A stretch of 56,329 nucleotides of DNA from an uncultured Planctomycetaceae bacterium (lineage in GTDB: Bacteria; Planctomycetota; Planctomycetia; Pirellulales; Pirellulaceae), in NCBI GenBank assembly GCA_937862885.1, contig CALMEE010000107.1, positions 1-56,329 of the forward strand, read 5' to 3'. The notes below the pieces were generated by a model. The model had not been told where the DNA came from, did not search any database, and worked only from the letters and a program-made list of their open reading frames with translations. Position 1 is the stretch's first letter; each line of letters starts with the position of its first letter. The position numbers and the translations under genes were made by a program. Of this stretch, positions 28,162-38,138 are shown one piece after another.

Positions 28162-28190
28162 TTACCAGAATTAGAAGCATTGAATACAAT
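28162..28190 (+). promoter_or_regulatory. Candidate sigma-70-like promoter of the aldolase gene
   Basis: TTACCA (28162-28167) and TACAAT (28185-28190) are 17 bp apart and lie about 48 bp before the ATG. The -10 box matches 5 of 6 consensus bases, the -35 box 4 of 6. Planctomycete promoter consensus may differ. Confidence 0.35.
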
Positions 28191-28224
28191 AGTCGCTTTC
28201 GAGAGAATACCGATTGTGCTTTGT

Positions 28225-28230
28225 TAGGAG
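28225..28230 (+). promoter_or_regulatory. Ribosome-binding site that fixes the aldolase start
   Basis: TAGGAG seven bases before the ATG at 28238. It selects this start over an in-frame upstream TTG at 28214. Confidence 0.6.
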
Positions 28231-28237
28231 AAATTCA

Positions 28238-29272
28238 ATGCCACTGGTTCCCCTTCGAGTCGTACTGGATCATGCCGCGGAAAATAATTATGGCGTTGCT
28301 GCCTTCAACGTCAATAATATGGAGCAAATTCAGGCAATCATGGAGGCTGCCAACGAAATGAACGCCCCAGTGATTGTGCAGGCTTCACGTGGTGCGCGTG
28401 CTTATTCGCAAGATGCTTACTTGCGCCATTTGATGTTGGCCGCGGCTGAACTGTATCCCCGCATACCCATTGTCATGCATCAGGATCATGGCAACAGCGT
28501 GGCAACATGCATGTCCGCCATCAAAAACGGATTCACGTCCGTCATGATGGATGGTTCGTTGCTGGAAGACGGCAAGACTCCAGCTGACTACCAGTACAAC
28601 GTAAAGGTGACTCGTCAAGTTGTCGAACTGGCTCACGCCAAGGGGGTTTCGGTTGAGGGTGAATTGGGATGCCTCGGGTCACTTGAATCAGGTGAAGGGG
28701 AGCAAGAGGACGGGCACGGCGCTGAAGGACAGCTGAGTCATGACCAGCTGTTGACCGATCCAGCGGAAGCCGAGCGGTTTGTTGCTGAAACGAATGTGGA
28801 TGCTCTTGCAGTCGCCATTGGGACCAGTCATGGAGCTTACAAGTTTACGCGAAAACCTGACGGTGAAGTGCTTGCGATGGAACGAATCGAAGAAATCCAT
28901 CGTCGCCTCCCCAACACCCACCTTGTCATGCATGGCAGTAGCAGTGTTCCGCAGGAATTGCAAGATATTATCAATCAGTACGGCGGACAGATAAAGCAAA
29001 CTTGGGGCGTGCCTGTCGAAGAGATTCAACGCGGCATCCAACATGGCGTACGGAAGATCAACGTCGATACTGATAATCGACTGGCAATTACCGGAGCGAT
29101 ACGAAAAGTGTTTGCGGTAACTCCTGAAAAATTTGATCCGCGCGATTATCTTAAACCTGCTCGCGAAGCAATGCGTGAGGTATGCAAAGCTCGAATGGAA
29201 CAATTTGGTCAGGCCGGCTGGGGCGATAAGCTCTATGCTTCGTTGTCAAAAAATAGCACGATTTTGGTCTAG
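28238..29272 (+). CDS. fba: Class II fructose-bisphosphate aldolase
   Basis: 344 residues, matching the zinc-dependent class II enzyme of the so-called Calvin-cycle subtype. It cleaves fructose 1,6-bisphosphate to dihydroxyacetone phosphate and glyceraldehyde 3-phosphate in the cytoplasm, or runs in reverse in gluconeogenesis. Motifs: [13 protein letters not shown] at the N-terminus, GVAAFNVNN, the metal and catalytic segment MHQDHGNS (residues 80-87; Asp83 and His84), [30 protein letters not shown] with a zinc His near 198, and VMHGSSSVP with another near 231. The ribosome-binding site at 28225 supports the start. It is followed after 36 bp by dgt on the same strand. Confidence 0.96.
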   Translation: MPLVPLRVVLDHAAENNYGVAAFNVNNMEQIQAIMEAANEMNAPVIVQASRGARAYSQDAYLRHLMLAAAELYPRIPIVMHQDHGNSVATCMSAIKNGFTSVMMDGSLLEDGKTPADYQYNVKVTRQVVELAHAKGVSVEGELGCLGSLESGEGEQEDGHGAEGQLSHDQLLTDPAEAERFVAETNVDALAVAIGTSHGAYKFTRKPDGEVLAMERIEEIHRRLPNTHLVMHGSSSVPQELQDIINQYGGQIKQTWGVPVEEIQRGIQHGVRKINVDTDNRLAITGAIRKVFAVTPEKFDPRDYLKPAREAMREVCKARMEQFGQAGWGDKLYASLSKNSTILV

Positions 29273-29308
29273 TTCGTTCCGACATGGAAAGACGCTGAAA
29301 GTATTTTA

Positions 29309-30412
29309 ATGTTGAGTTACAACCAGCGAGAAGAGTTGTTGTATGCACCCTATGCCATGTTCAGTCGCGATTCGGCGGGAAGGGAATTTGACGAACCAGA
29401 GCACCCATATCGGGGTCCCTATCAACGTGACCGAGATCGTATTTTACACAGCTCAGCGTTCCGCCGCCTCAGCGGTAAAATGCAAGTTTTCACGGGCCAT
29501 ATGGGAGATTACCATCGTACGCGATTAACTCACACCTTCGAAGTCGCCACCATTGCGCGGACGGTTGCCCGCGCGTTGCGCGTTAATGAAGATCTGGTCG
29601 AAGCCTTGGCGTTGATGCATGACGTGGGCCATCCTCCATTTGGCCACGCTGGTGAAGACGTGTTAAATGAAATCCTGGCGGATGATGGCGGATTTTCTCA
29701 CAATCAATTTGCGCTGGTCTTAGTCAAAGAAATTGAGATCCGCTATACCGAGCGGCCAGGTCTAAACCTTTCGAAGGAAGTGCTGGATGGACAAGTTGCC
29801 AGAATCGACAAAGATTCTAGAAAGCCAAGACCCTTGCTTGAAGTTCAATTGGTCGACGCAGCCGACAGCACAACCTACGATGCCCACGATGCTGACGATG
29901 CATTGAAACTCGGACTGGTGACGTTAGAAGATATGAAACAATGCCAACTGATCAATGACATTGCGGATGCAATTGAACAGGAAGGGCACCAACTGAGTTC
30001 CAATCAACTGCGCAAAGCGGTCGTCTATCGATTGATAAATCGGCAGGTTACAGATTTGATCGAATTCAGCGGCCAACAACTCGAACGCATGAATTTCCAA
30101 ACTTGCAATGATGTAATAACAAGCTCGTTTCTGATCGAACCTAGTCCTGAATTGGCGATACAAAAGTCGGAACTGGAATTATTTCTTCACCAAAATGTTT
30201 ATCGCCATCCTGAAATCATGGTCGTCAGGCAACAAGCCCAAAATCGTCTGCGACGTCTAGCCGAAAAATTGATTTCGAACCCGCAATTGATACCTTCCAG
30301 ATTTCAGGCTAGGATCGATTTGGTTGGTAAGAAACGAGCCGTGGTCGAATTTATTGCCGGGATGACTGATCATTACTGTGAAAAATTCTATTCACTACAT
30401 TTTTCCAGTTAA
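29309..30412 (+). CDS. dgt: Deoxyguanosinetriphosphate triphosphohydrolase-like protein
   Basis: 367 residues of the HD superfamily dNTPase family, converting dGTP or other dNTPs to deoxynucleoside plus triphosphate. Signature elements: the N-terminal DRDRILHSSAFRRLSGKMQV, TRLTHTFEVA with the first metal His75, HD pair His104-Asp105 in MHDVGHPPFGHAGED, and a later Asp in DAADSTTYDAHD. The length and lack of a large insertion match the shorter, type 2 dGTPase-like group rather than the roughly 500-residue E. coli Dgt. It lies 36 bp after the aldolase gene. Confidence 0.93.
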   Translation: MLSYNQREELLYAPYAMFSRDSAGREFDEPEHPYRGPYQRDRDRILHSSAFRRLSGKMQVFTGHMGDYHRTRLTHTFEVATIARTVARALRVNEDLVEALALMHDVGHPPFGHAGEDVLNEILADDGGFSHNQFALVLVKEIEIRYTERPGLNLSKEVLDGQVARIDKDSRKPRPLLEVQLVDAADSTTYDAHDADDALKLGLVTLEDMKQCQLINDIADAIEQEGHQLSSNQLRKAVVYRLINRQVTDLIEFSGQQLERMNFQTCNDVITSSFLIEPSPELAIQKSELELFLHQNVYRHPEIMVVRQQAQNRLRRLAEKLISNPQLIPSRFQARIDLVGKKRAVVEFIAGMTDHYCEKFYSLHFSS

Positions 30413-31318
30413 CGGATACCGATCGTCAATTTCCGCAAATTCCTTACGAAAATCCGCACGAGTTGTGGCATGAACTTGGTACTAGTTCCCCAGACTCACT
30501 CATCATAGAATAAGGTGGACATGACGGATGAAAAGATCGATGTAATTTGTACCTACATGCCGTTCCTTGTTGGACATATATTGCATTGTGCATTGAATGG
30601 CTTTGAAACCGATGTTGGCAACGCAGCTCGCAAGTGTTGTTCCACGGTTTGCAAATTCAAGATATGTTTCCCGAGCAGCGTGTTGTTTCTCACATAGTCG
30701 TCTAATGTGGTCAGGGCAAACAATTACAGTTCTCGGACTCGGCGACCAAACTATGATGCGGCGAGTGGGCCATTTCACCGCGTACAGACATGACCGATAA
30801 TTGCAAGATAGGAGCAAGTGACGAATAGACGAATAAAGGCCTCGTTTGGACCTCAGCCAGTTGATTTGGCGGGTTGCAAGTTTTGAATTTTTTTCGGATA
30901 AACTTCCCTTTTTATGGATTCCGGTCGCATTTTCGATCTGTGTCCATCTAAAGCATAAACCGGATGGATGATTCGCTCGACCCAACTGTCATGGCACCCG
31001 AGCTACCAAATTGGTGGAGTGCCTGTAACGATTTCGTTTTCATCCGCCTCGATGTGCTGGCAAAATTATTGTAGAAAAATTCCTGAACGTTGGTTCGTTT
31101 ACTCCTATTTCACACCGGGCTGAGAAGTCAATAACGGGCACTTCCCTGAATACCCACCTGTAATCAGGTGGTAATTGCGCTGAATTCCATTTCCTCTTTC
31201 GCATCTTGATTCTTGTCGAAAGGGCGGTTGGAGATTGCTTTGATGACCGGCGACAATCATTCATTATTGTGATTAGGTTTTTATCAACATAACAACGCAT
31301 TTTAAGACTCAAAATAAT
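30413..31318. other. Non-coding spacer before the PIN-TRAM gene
   Basis: A 906-bp stretch. A minus-strand open frame at 30503-30985 has no recognisable pattern, hydrophobic segments or plausible start site and is taken as chance. It contains a hairpin at 31151-31173 (listed) and a short tandem GACGAATA pair near 30820. AT-rich DNA immediately precedes the PIN-TRAM start. Confidence 0.45.
31151..31173 (+). other. Stem-loop in the spacer upstream of the PIN-TRAM gene
   Basis: CCACCTG (31154-31160) and CAGGTGG (31165-31171) form a perfect 7-bp stem with loop TAAT. An alternative register, with the outer bases TA pairing and one bulged C, lengthens it to 9 pairs. No T-run follows. Confidence 0.35.
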
Positions 31319-32356
31319 ATGGCCATTTGGATCATTCGAATTTTTTTTATTGTCTTAACAATCTCGATTTCAGTCTCATTGCTGTTTTCGGATCCTGAAT
31401 TTCTTAGTGGACCGTTGGTTCCATTTATGGTCCTGATCATTGTCGCGGTCATTGTCATCGATTGGTTATTGCCAAATAAACGAATCGATTTAATCAGCAG
31501 CATTTATTTCGGTTTTCTTGTTGGACTGCTACTGACTTATGTGATCAGTTTGGTAATTGACCCAATTTTTCAACCAACAACTGCGGACGCGGAATTGGCT
31601 GACAAATTCTCGCGGACCAAGACGCGCATATTAATTCCCGTGGCGATCATTCTTTGTTATTTGTGCATAAGTTTGTTGTGGCAAACCAAAGACGAGTTTC
31701 GTTTTATAATCCCCTATGTCGAATTTTCGAAGGAGACCAAAGGGAGCAAGCCTTATATTCTGGACACAAGCGTTGTGATTGACGGACGAATTGCCGACGT
31801 GATTGAAACTGGAATCATCGATAATCGTGTATTGATGCCTCGTTTTGTGTTGAATGAGTTGCAAAATATTGCAGACAGCAGTGACAAAATGCGTCGATCG
31901 CGGGGACGTCGTGGCTTAGACGTCCTTAACCGCCTGCGAAATAGCAGCAAAATTGATTTCCTCATTTACGAACGAGAATTGCCGGAGATGCAAGGTGAGG
32001 CTGTCGATCAAAAGTTGTTAATCTTAGCCAAACACTTGAATGGAAAAGTCGTGACCGGCGATTTCAACTTGAATAAAGTAGCCAAATTGCAGAATGTGCC
32101 CGTGATCAATCTCAATGAGGTAGCCAACTCGCTTAAGCCAGTATTCTTGCCCGGCGATCGCATTAATATTCTGGTGGTCAAACCGGGCGAAGATCCAGCC
32201 CAAGGTATCGGTTATTTGGACGACGGTACAATGGTGGTTGTGGAAGACGGGCGAGATTACATTGGACAACATATTGAAATTGCTGTCACAAGCCTGTTGC
32301 AGACTAACGCCGGCCGCATGGTCTTTGGGCGTCATGACGCCACGAAGAATAAGTAA
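31319..32356 (+). CDS. Membrane PIN-TRAM domain protein (YacL-like)
   Basis: 345 residues. The N-terminal part has four hydrophobic segments within about residues 1-120. A PIN nuclease-like domain follows with YILDTSVVIDGRIADV (Asp149 as first metal ligand), PRFVLNELQ and a late acidic segment VVTGDFNLNKVA. A C-terminal TRAM domain (about 275-340: GDRINILVVKPG, GIGYLDDGTMVVVEDG) is predicted to bind RNA. This order matches the Bacillus YacL/PRC-barrel-like family, whose role is poorly known. PIN catalytic acidic residues appear present, so RNase activity is possible. Start is the ATG at 31319. Confidence 0.88.
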   Translation: MAIWIIRIFFIVLTISISVSLLFSDPEFLSGPLVPFMVLIIVAVIVIDWLLPNKRIDLISSIYFGFLVGLLLTYVISLVIDPIFQPTTADAELADKFSRTKTRILIPVAIILCYLCISLLWQTKDEFRFIIPYVEFSKETKGSKPYILDTSVVIDGRIADVIETGIIDNRVLMPRFVLNELQNIADSSDKMRRSRGRRGLDVLNRLRNSSKIDFLIYERELPEMQGEAVDQKLLILAKHLNGKVVTGDFNLNKVAKLQNVPVINLNEVANSLKPVFLPGDRINILVVKPGEDPAQGIGYLDDGTMVVVEDGRDYIGQHIEIAVTSLLQTNAGRMVFGRHDATKNK

Positions 32357-32825
32357 TTCGATGAAGAACCTGTCATATTGGCTTTGAACGTCATTGATCA
32401 CTTTGGAACGAACATCGGCTTCAAACAAAGTTCGTGTGGGAGTTTTGCGTCGCGCTCGTCACGTCTCGGGACTCGCGGATTACATAACTGACCCGGCGTA
32501 ATTGGAGAGATTCCAGCGGGGCCTAAGGTGTTAGAAACGTGTTTGCAATCAAGTTGCTGGCGATCGTTCGTTCGGTAGTAATTCAAGCCTGCATTGTCCC
32601 GTTGCCGTCTAAATGAACGTATTTCACTCGATGGACTTGCTGTAGTTAGTTTAACGCGGCGAAAATTCTTCCGTGAATTGCTGGGCCATACGCCGGCCAT
32701 TTGAAAAGATGTTTTTCAAGTTGCTGAAATTGGATTGAAGCGCCATGTCACCGACCCCACAACACCGGCTTGACGAAAATCATCGAACTTTCTCGTCAAT
32801 GTAAATACGGCAACCGCATGCTCTG
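32357..32825. other. Spacer before the TPR/C39 gene
   Basis: 469 bp with no convincing gene; a 100-codon minus-strand frame (32398-32700) is patternless. An AT-rich hairpin, TTGAAAA/TTTTCAA with loop GATGT, lies at 32701-32719. Confidence 0.4.
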
Positions 32826-35800
32826 ATGAAGTACGAACTTTCTCCCGAAGTTAACCCCGCCGACTTTCATCTTCGCATGCATAGCGTCGTGCGATTGTGG
32901 CAACAAAGAGACTTGGTAACGGCTGCGCGGGAATTGAATCAGATTGCACGGCTGGACCGTAAGAGCTGGGGAATAGAGACGTTTGGGGAGAATGATTGGC
33001 TGTTGTCCATCGATTTGTTGGCCTGCAATGGTCTCTATAGTCACTCGAAGAAATTAGTGCAGCGAGCCATTCAACAGGGCGTGAAAAATAATTTATTGCG
33101 ACTGATTCACGCCTGGGACCTTGCCGTCAATCGCCAGTTTTTCGAATGCCAAGCTTATTTGAAGACTCTTCAGTCCGACTTGCGCGACGAAGAACTCGTC
33201 ATTTCGGCTGCGCTAGATCATTATAATTTCGCCTTCGGCAACTGGCGAAAAAGTGCCGAGCGGAGTTATCACGAAGTATCTGAGTCTGCTCAGGAGAGCG
33301 TATTGGCCGGATATATCTTGGCTCGGGCAGCTTCAATTCGTTCCGAATGGGACTTGTCTGTAGAGTGGGGAGTACGCGTTGTGCAACGTGCTCCCCATTG
33401 GTCGAGAGCGCGAGCGGTATTGCTCGATTCTTTTTTGTCTCGCGGTAAAGTCGTGGAAGCTGGTCAGCTTCTTGAATCGACACCCCCTGAATCTGTTCCA
33501 TTTTTCTCGCTTTGCTATTCTCGGGCCGTATTCGAAATGGTGACAGGCGATACGGAGTCGACCATCGCCGAATACAACCGATTGCTGGACCGCTGGCCCT
33601 TGAACAGCAAGTGGCGAAAGTATGCGGCGAGCCTTTTGGCACTGCTGCATCTGGAACGGGGCGACAACGATCTTGCGGCCAAGACCTTGCAAGACAACGG
33701 AATTCGCCGCTGGAAGTTCAAGAGAGTCAATGACACCGGGAACAAGCGCTATCTCTCTTTGCCTCTGATTTCTCAGAACCACAATCACTGCGTTCCAACA
33801 GCGGCCGCCATGGTTGCCAACGCCCAGGGCATAGCGGCCGATCCCGTCCAATATGCGTGTGCGATGCACAGTCGAGATGGAACTCCATTGTGGAAAATGG
33901 TTGATCACATGACCTCTATTGGTTTCAACGCGCGTTGTGTTCAGGCCAATGTCTCGGCGATTGAGAAAATGCTCGATCATGGAGTGCCATTGATCGGTGT
34001 TTTGACGGGAGTGTTCAACAATCACGTCGACGTGATTTGTGGTTACGATTCCAATTTGCAATTAGTTCATCAGCGGGATCCAATGCACTGGTTTGGCATA
34101 CCAATTCCCTATGCGTCGATTGCACTCAAATATCGAGAGAGCGAAGGCTTGTGGGCCTTGATTGCACCGGAAAACGAAGCCGCGATTCGAGCCGCTGATG
34201 AACACCATGATGCCGTCGGTTACGCATTTGTTGAATTGTCTCGCGCGTGTGCCAAGGGTAATCTGTCCGAAGCAAGTCGAGCGTATCACGCCATCCCAAA
34301 CGATCACCAACTGGCGATCGGACGCGACAACATGGCCAGTGGCGTGGTGTTAACAGCAACCGAATATGAGCAACGCTTGAATCAACATATTGATCTGGAT
34401 CAGCAGTTGGATGTGTCGCGTCTGCGAGCCGCTCTGTCAATCATGAATTTCCAAAACGCTGACGAAATCCTGGCTAGAATCGAAGCGAAACGGGGCAGTC
34501 TACATCAAAACTTTGTCGATTATGCAACGGCGCTCTCCTGGGTGTGTCGAGAACAATATCCAGTAGCCGAAACGGTCCTCAAAGCATTGACTCAACGTGC
34601 GCCCTACCTAGATTTTGCTTGGAGTTTATTGAGCGACGTAAGTGAACAACTGGGAAATGAAAACGGAGCGATCAGCTGCGCCGAAATTGCACTCGACATC
34701 TCACCCGAGGATTTTGCCACGAATCGGCGGATAATTGAGTTAAACTCGGTTCTAATGACGTTCCAAGAACGCGCGGAACACGTGCATCGACTAACAGAGG
34801 CCAACCCTGACCGTCCGCGCGTTTGGCCCGTGATGGAACAAGTTTATCAGGAATGCGACGATGGACTGAAGTATGAAGAAGTCGTCAAAACCTGCATTCG
34901 CTTCTTTCCGCGAGTCGCTTCATATTACTACCGCTTGGCGAACTGGTACTACCAGCAAGGACGCACAGAGTTAGCTAAAACAATCTTGAAGCTAGGACGC
35001 AGACGCGTTGGCCTATCTGAGCTTCCACTTTGGAACTTTGAACAAGAGTCTACCGCGGATCAACAGTCCAAGCCAGCAAATGTTTCAACCGACGGTCTTT
35101 CCCCGGTAGATTCAAATAACCAAACAGTTTTGCCGGTTGAGGCACCGATCGGTTCGCCGACCGAGACAGTGAATACTCCCGATTTAAGCGTGCCTGGCGC
35201 CGATCTTTTGAGTCGGACCAAAGCAACTGACGTTGGATCTTTAGACGCATCGCCGTCGATCGCGATGATGGCGGGTGCGAACGAACCGTGCACCGACAAA
35301 GCTACTTCGCCGACAACCTGCGACGCCTCGACCGCCACAGAGACCATGTCGTTGGCTGACATCAGTCCTCTGGAAACCGTTCCGGTAGCTGATCTGATTG
35401 GTGAAATATCTGGGCCATTGGCTGATCTTCCGATCAAGGATCTACTTGAAACGCCAACAGTTAAGGAGATGTTTCGTCGTGAGCACGATCTTCAGCTGGC
35501 TTGGCGACAGAGTTCCGAATTTCGCTCCTTGATGTTGCGACGAGTAATTTTCGCGGCATGGGATCTGGCAGAAAACGACCCTGCGGTTTTGAACGAGATT
35601 CGGCAACTCTTACCCGAATATGATTTGCCAGGAATTCGCCATCAATATACTTCGTCTTTGCTTGAATCCGTGATCCCGTATTGTCGCAAGACGACGATTC
35701 TGCGTGAACTTCATAACTGGGCTGTGCAGTACGTACCCAACCATGCGGATTATCCCTACCTTGAGTTCATCATCGCCTGGTTATTGGAATTGTGCCAGAA

Positions 35801-37343
35801 ATGGAACGAAGCTGAATCGACCCTACAGACGATTGTTCAGCGTTATCCGGCATTTGCTTCCGCATGGTACCGACTAGGCATGATACAACTTCGCCGCGAG
35901 GATCGCAAAAAGGCCTGGGACGCATTTCAAAAGTGTGTTCAAATCAATCCCGGTCATCACGGCGCAATCGAGGAGTTAGCGGGACTGGCAGCATTTGCCA
36001 AGTCTGACTCCGAAATGCATTGGTTGGAAGCCAAATGTAACCTGTACCCGTATTGCATCAACAGCCACCTCAAAGTAGCGTTCAAGATACTTCACAAAAC
36101 GGGTGATTTGGCTCAAGCTTTGGAGCGTATTGACAAAGTTGAAAAATATATGGGTCGAGGCTGGACGCAGATCTCCAAGGCTCGATTGTTGCTTGAAGAC
36201 AAACAGTTTGAGGCAGCGATCACATTGATTCAAGAAAAGCCATTCAAATCAATGCATCAACTTGCAGCCGACTGGGTCGAAATCGATGGATTGGTTCAGC
36301 TACAACGGTTCGATCAAGCGCTGGCACGCGTGCGGGACGCGTTGCAACATCGTCCTCGTGACCCCGATTTGCTGGACCAGGCAATTCGATTGTTGCGTGA
36401 AATTTCCCCTTCCGAGGCGAAGTCATTCGCAACGGAGCAGTTGCGCACTGGATCGATTCAGTTCATCTTTTGCTACGCACTTTTGCAGCAGGAACAGCAT
36501 CCGACAAAATTCGCAATCAAGTTCATAACTGAATCCGAGTCAGATCGCCAACCTGCCCTGGTGAACGAATTTTTGCAAGCACTGCTCAACGCAGGTCAGC
36601 CCGACGAAGTTCTCTCCTTTCAAGAGTGGAGTAATCGCGAATTTCCTGCTTTAGTAGACACACGTGAACACTATGCGTACCGTCTGAATCTTATGGGAAA
36701 GTATAAAGCGGCTCTCAATGTCGCGCGCGATTTGCACGAAACTTTTCCAGATGATCCTCGCTGGATGAAGCTGCTGGGAATATGTTTGCAAGATCAGGAC
36801 ATACACCAGTCAATAGAGGTTCTTCGTAAGTGCCTTGAGATAACCGGCGACCCAGACACACTAACTCGTTTGGCACGAGCTTATCAACTTACCAATGATG
36901 ATGCCAAAGCCCAGGAAAGCTACTACAAGGCGCTGGAGATGAACCCGTTCGATTGTTTGGCAATCTCCAATTTGTTCTACGCCTATGGCGTCAAAACACG
37001 AGAGCTGTTTAAGACAGGGTATCGCACCATCCAGTCCAAAGCAACCGGCACTGCGCAGTATTTTCTGGTTGCCATGGTCAAGTTGGCCCTTCATCATCGA
37101 CTACAGTTACCAGTCGAGTGGCTTGGGGCGGCACAAAATCGATTACACAACGCTTTGGTTGATGGCGGCTTTCAGGATGAAATTCATCGGTTGAAATTAG
37201 CGATCGCCGCCTGGCTGCAGGTCCGCCCGCAAGACGCCGAAAAGATCGAGTGGCGACCCAATTGGTACTTTCGAACGAGAGGAAAGTACTTTTGGCCCAA
37301 GATAGGTTGGGTGCCGACAAATGAGTCAGCAGAAATTGGCTAA
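32826..37343 (+). CDS. Giant TPR protein with an embedded C39/papain-like peptidase domain
   Basis: 1505 residues, no signal peptide or membrane segment seen. Residues 1-300 and 490-735 are helical pairs with TPR spacing. At about 305-440 lies a papain-fold segment like C39 peptidases: SQNHNHCVPTAAAMV with Cys322, FNNHVDVICGYD with His400 and QRDPMHW with Asp418, a complete candidate triad with the usual C39 motif order. A Ser/Thr/Pro-rich linker (about 735-850) precedes a second TPR block to the end, for example WYRLGMIQLRREDRKKAWDA and YYKALEMNPFDCLA. Function is unknown; C39 enzymes usually cut double-glycine leaders but can be pseudo-peptidases. There is no obvious ribosome-binding site, so the start is tentative. 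SET-domain and MBL-fold genes follow on the same strand. Confidence 0.85.
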   Translation: MKYELSPEVNPADFHLRMHSVVRLWQQRDLVTAARELNQIARLDRKSWGIETFGENDWLLSIDLLACNGLYSHSKKLVQRAIQQGVKNNLLRLIHAWDLAVNRQFFECQAYLKTLQSDLRDEELVISAALDHYNFAFGNWRKSAERSYHEVSESAQESVLAGYILARAASIRSEWDLSVEWGVRVVQRAPHWSRARAVLLDSFLSRGKVVEAGQLLESTPPESVPFFSLCYSRAVFEMVTGDTESTIAEYNRLLDRWPLNSKWRKYAASLLALLHLERGDNDLAAKTLQDNGIRRWKFKRVNDTGNKRYLSLPLISQNHNHCVPTAAAMVANAQGIAADPVQYACAMHSRDGTPLWKMVDHMTSIGFNARCVQANVSAIEKMLDHGVPLIGVLTGVFNNHVDVICGYDSNLQLVHQRDPMHWFGIPIPYASIALKYRESEGLWALIAPENEAAIRAADEHHDAVGYAFVELSRACAKGNLSEASRAYHAIPNDHQLAIGRDNMASGVVLTATEYEQRLNQHIDLDQQLDVSRLRAALSIMNFQNADEILARIEAKRGSLHQNFVDYATALSWVCREQYPVAETVLKALTQRAPYLDFAWSLLSDVSEQLGNENGAISCAEIALDISPEDFATNRRIIELNSVLMTFQERAEHVHRLTEANPDRPRVWPVMEQVYQECDDGLKYEEVVKTCIRFFPRVASYYYRLANWYYQQGRTELAKTILKLGRRRVGLSELPLWNFEQESTADQQSKPANVSTDGLSPVDSNNQTVLPVEAPIGSPTETVNTPDLSVPGADLLSRTKATDVGSLDASPSIAMMAGANEPCTDKATSPTTCDASTATETMSLADISPLETVPVADLIGEISGPLADLPIKDLLETPTVKEMFRREHDLQLAWRQSSEFRSLMLRRVIFAAWDLAENDPAVLNEIRQLLPEYDLPGIRHQYTSSLLESVIPYCRKTTILRELHNWAVQYVPNHADYPYLEFIIAWLLELCQKWNEAESTLQTIVQRYPAFASAWYRLGMIQLRREDRKKAWDAFQKCVQINPGHHGAIEELAGLAAFAKSDSEMHWLEAKCNLYPYCINSHLKVAFKILHKTGDLAQALERIDKVEKYMGRGWTQISKARLLLEDKQFEAAITLIQEKPFKSMHQLAADWVEIDGLVQLQRFDQALARVRDALQHRPRDPDLLDQAIRLLREISPSEAKSFATEQLRTGSIQFIFCYALLQQEQHPTKFAIKFITESESDRQPALVNEFLQALLNAGQPDEVLSFQEWSNREFPALVDTREHYAYRLNLMGKYKAALNVARDLHETFPDDPRWMKLLGICLQDQDIHQSIEVLRKCLEITGDPDTLTRLARAYQLTNDDAKAQESYYKALEMNPFDCLAISNLFYAYGVKTRELFKTGYRTIQSKATGTAQYFLVAMVKLALHHRLQLPVEWLGAAQNRLHNALVDGGFQDEIHRLKLAIAAWLQVRPQDAEKIEWRPNWYFRTRGKYFWPKIGWVPTNESAEIG

Positions 37344-37360
37344 AAGGTAACGCCTTTAGC
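37339..37360 (+). terminator. Hairpin overlapping the stop of the TPR/C39 gene
   Basis: GCTAAAAGG and CCTTTAGC pair around loop TAACG with one bulged A; the arm includes the TAA stop. A short T-rich tract (CATTTTATAG) follows a few bases later, so it is only a weak terminator candidate. Confidence 0.3.
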
Positions 37361-37751
37361 GACAGGCATTTTATAGTCTATCCACGGCATCGTCATCTAG
37401 AAATTTGTCCGAATCAAAGTTCAACCTGATGCTGGGCAGGTCTCGGGAAACTCATTTCGTCAGCTGGGCGCGTACGAGCGGACGCGACGCAATGGTCTGC
37501 AATCGGATCGAAGTCTTGAAAGAAGAACGCGCATCCAGGATAATGGTGGAAGGCAAATAGAGTGCCGCACAAATTATCTTTTGGTAATTTCTCTGCGTTG
37601 GCTCCCAGCTCCCGCGAAGTCAATCAATCCGAGAGTCAGGTACACAACAGCCCGCGGGAAATCGACACATTGGAATCAAGAAGTTATTGGAGATGGCCGG
37701 ACATTTTTCGATATTCCGCTGCCGAATCGTTAATTCCCAAACGAACATGTC
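37344..37751. other. Spacer between the TPR/C39 and SET genes
   Basis: 408 bp. Apart from the hairpin over the previous stop codon I see no gene, repeat or clear promoter. Short open frames on both strands (37414-37623 minus, 37562-37777 plus) lack any protein pattern. Confidence 0.4.
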
Positions 37752-38138
37752 ATGCTGCTCATAGAAACCAAGCTTGATGGAAGTCCGATTCATCGATTTG
37801 GAATATTCGCGATAACACAAATCAAGGAAGAAACGCCGATTTGGCGATTTACGCCTGGGTTTGATCTGGACTTGCACCCGACGGCGCTCGACATGCATCC
37901 GGACCATTTCCGCCAAGTAATGATGCAATACGGCTACATTGATTGTCGTCTTCATCGCTTCATTCTTTGCTGTGATAACTACCGATTCATCAATCACTGC
38001 GATAACCCAAATGTCGTTAGCGATAGATCCGGCGATATGTACGGAGTCGATTTGGCCGCACGGGACATTTGGCCAGGCGAAGAATTGACCATCGACTACC
38101 AGGACGTCGAAGGGGTTCGCCCCAGACGACTTGATTGA
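37752..38138 (+). CDS. Stand-alone SET-domain protein
   Basis: A 128-residue protein made up almost entirely of a SET fold. HRFGIFAITQIKEETPIWRF (14-33) matches the first SET strand (GxGxxA...I..G..I), FINHCDNPN (79-87) matches the S-adenosylmethionine-binding NHSCxPN, and GEELTIDYQ (109-117) matches the catalytic GEELTxDY with its Tyr. SET proteins are lysine methyltransferases, common in eukaryotes and sporadic in bacteria; the target is not inferable. No pre- or post-SET cysteines are present. It is 408 bp downstream of the TPR/C39 gene. A hairpin (38196-38214) lies about 60 bp after the stop. Confidence 0.82.
   Translation: MLLIETKLDGSPIHRFGIFAITQIKEETPIWRFTPGFDLDLHPTALDMHPDHFRQVMMQYGYIDCRLHRFILCCDNYRFINHCDNPNVVSDRSGDMYGVDLAARDIWPGEELTIDYQDVEGVRPRRLD

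Larger units (their letters stand above)
27840..28237. other. Divergent promoter region between hypF and the aldolase gene
   Basis: 398 bp between two divergent genes. It contains a candidate sigma-70-like promoter for the aldolase (28162-28190) and its ribosome-binding site (28225-28230). Nothing else is recognisable. Confidence 0.5.

Noticed and set aside
30503..30985. 160-codon minus-strand open frame in the spacer before the PIN-TRAM gene
   Set aside because: Rich in Arg, Cys and His in a pattern typical of random frames; no start signal or family pattern.
32398..32700. 100-codon minus-strand open frame before the TPR/C39 gene
   Set aside because: Patternless and lacks a ribosome-binding site.
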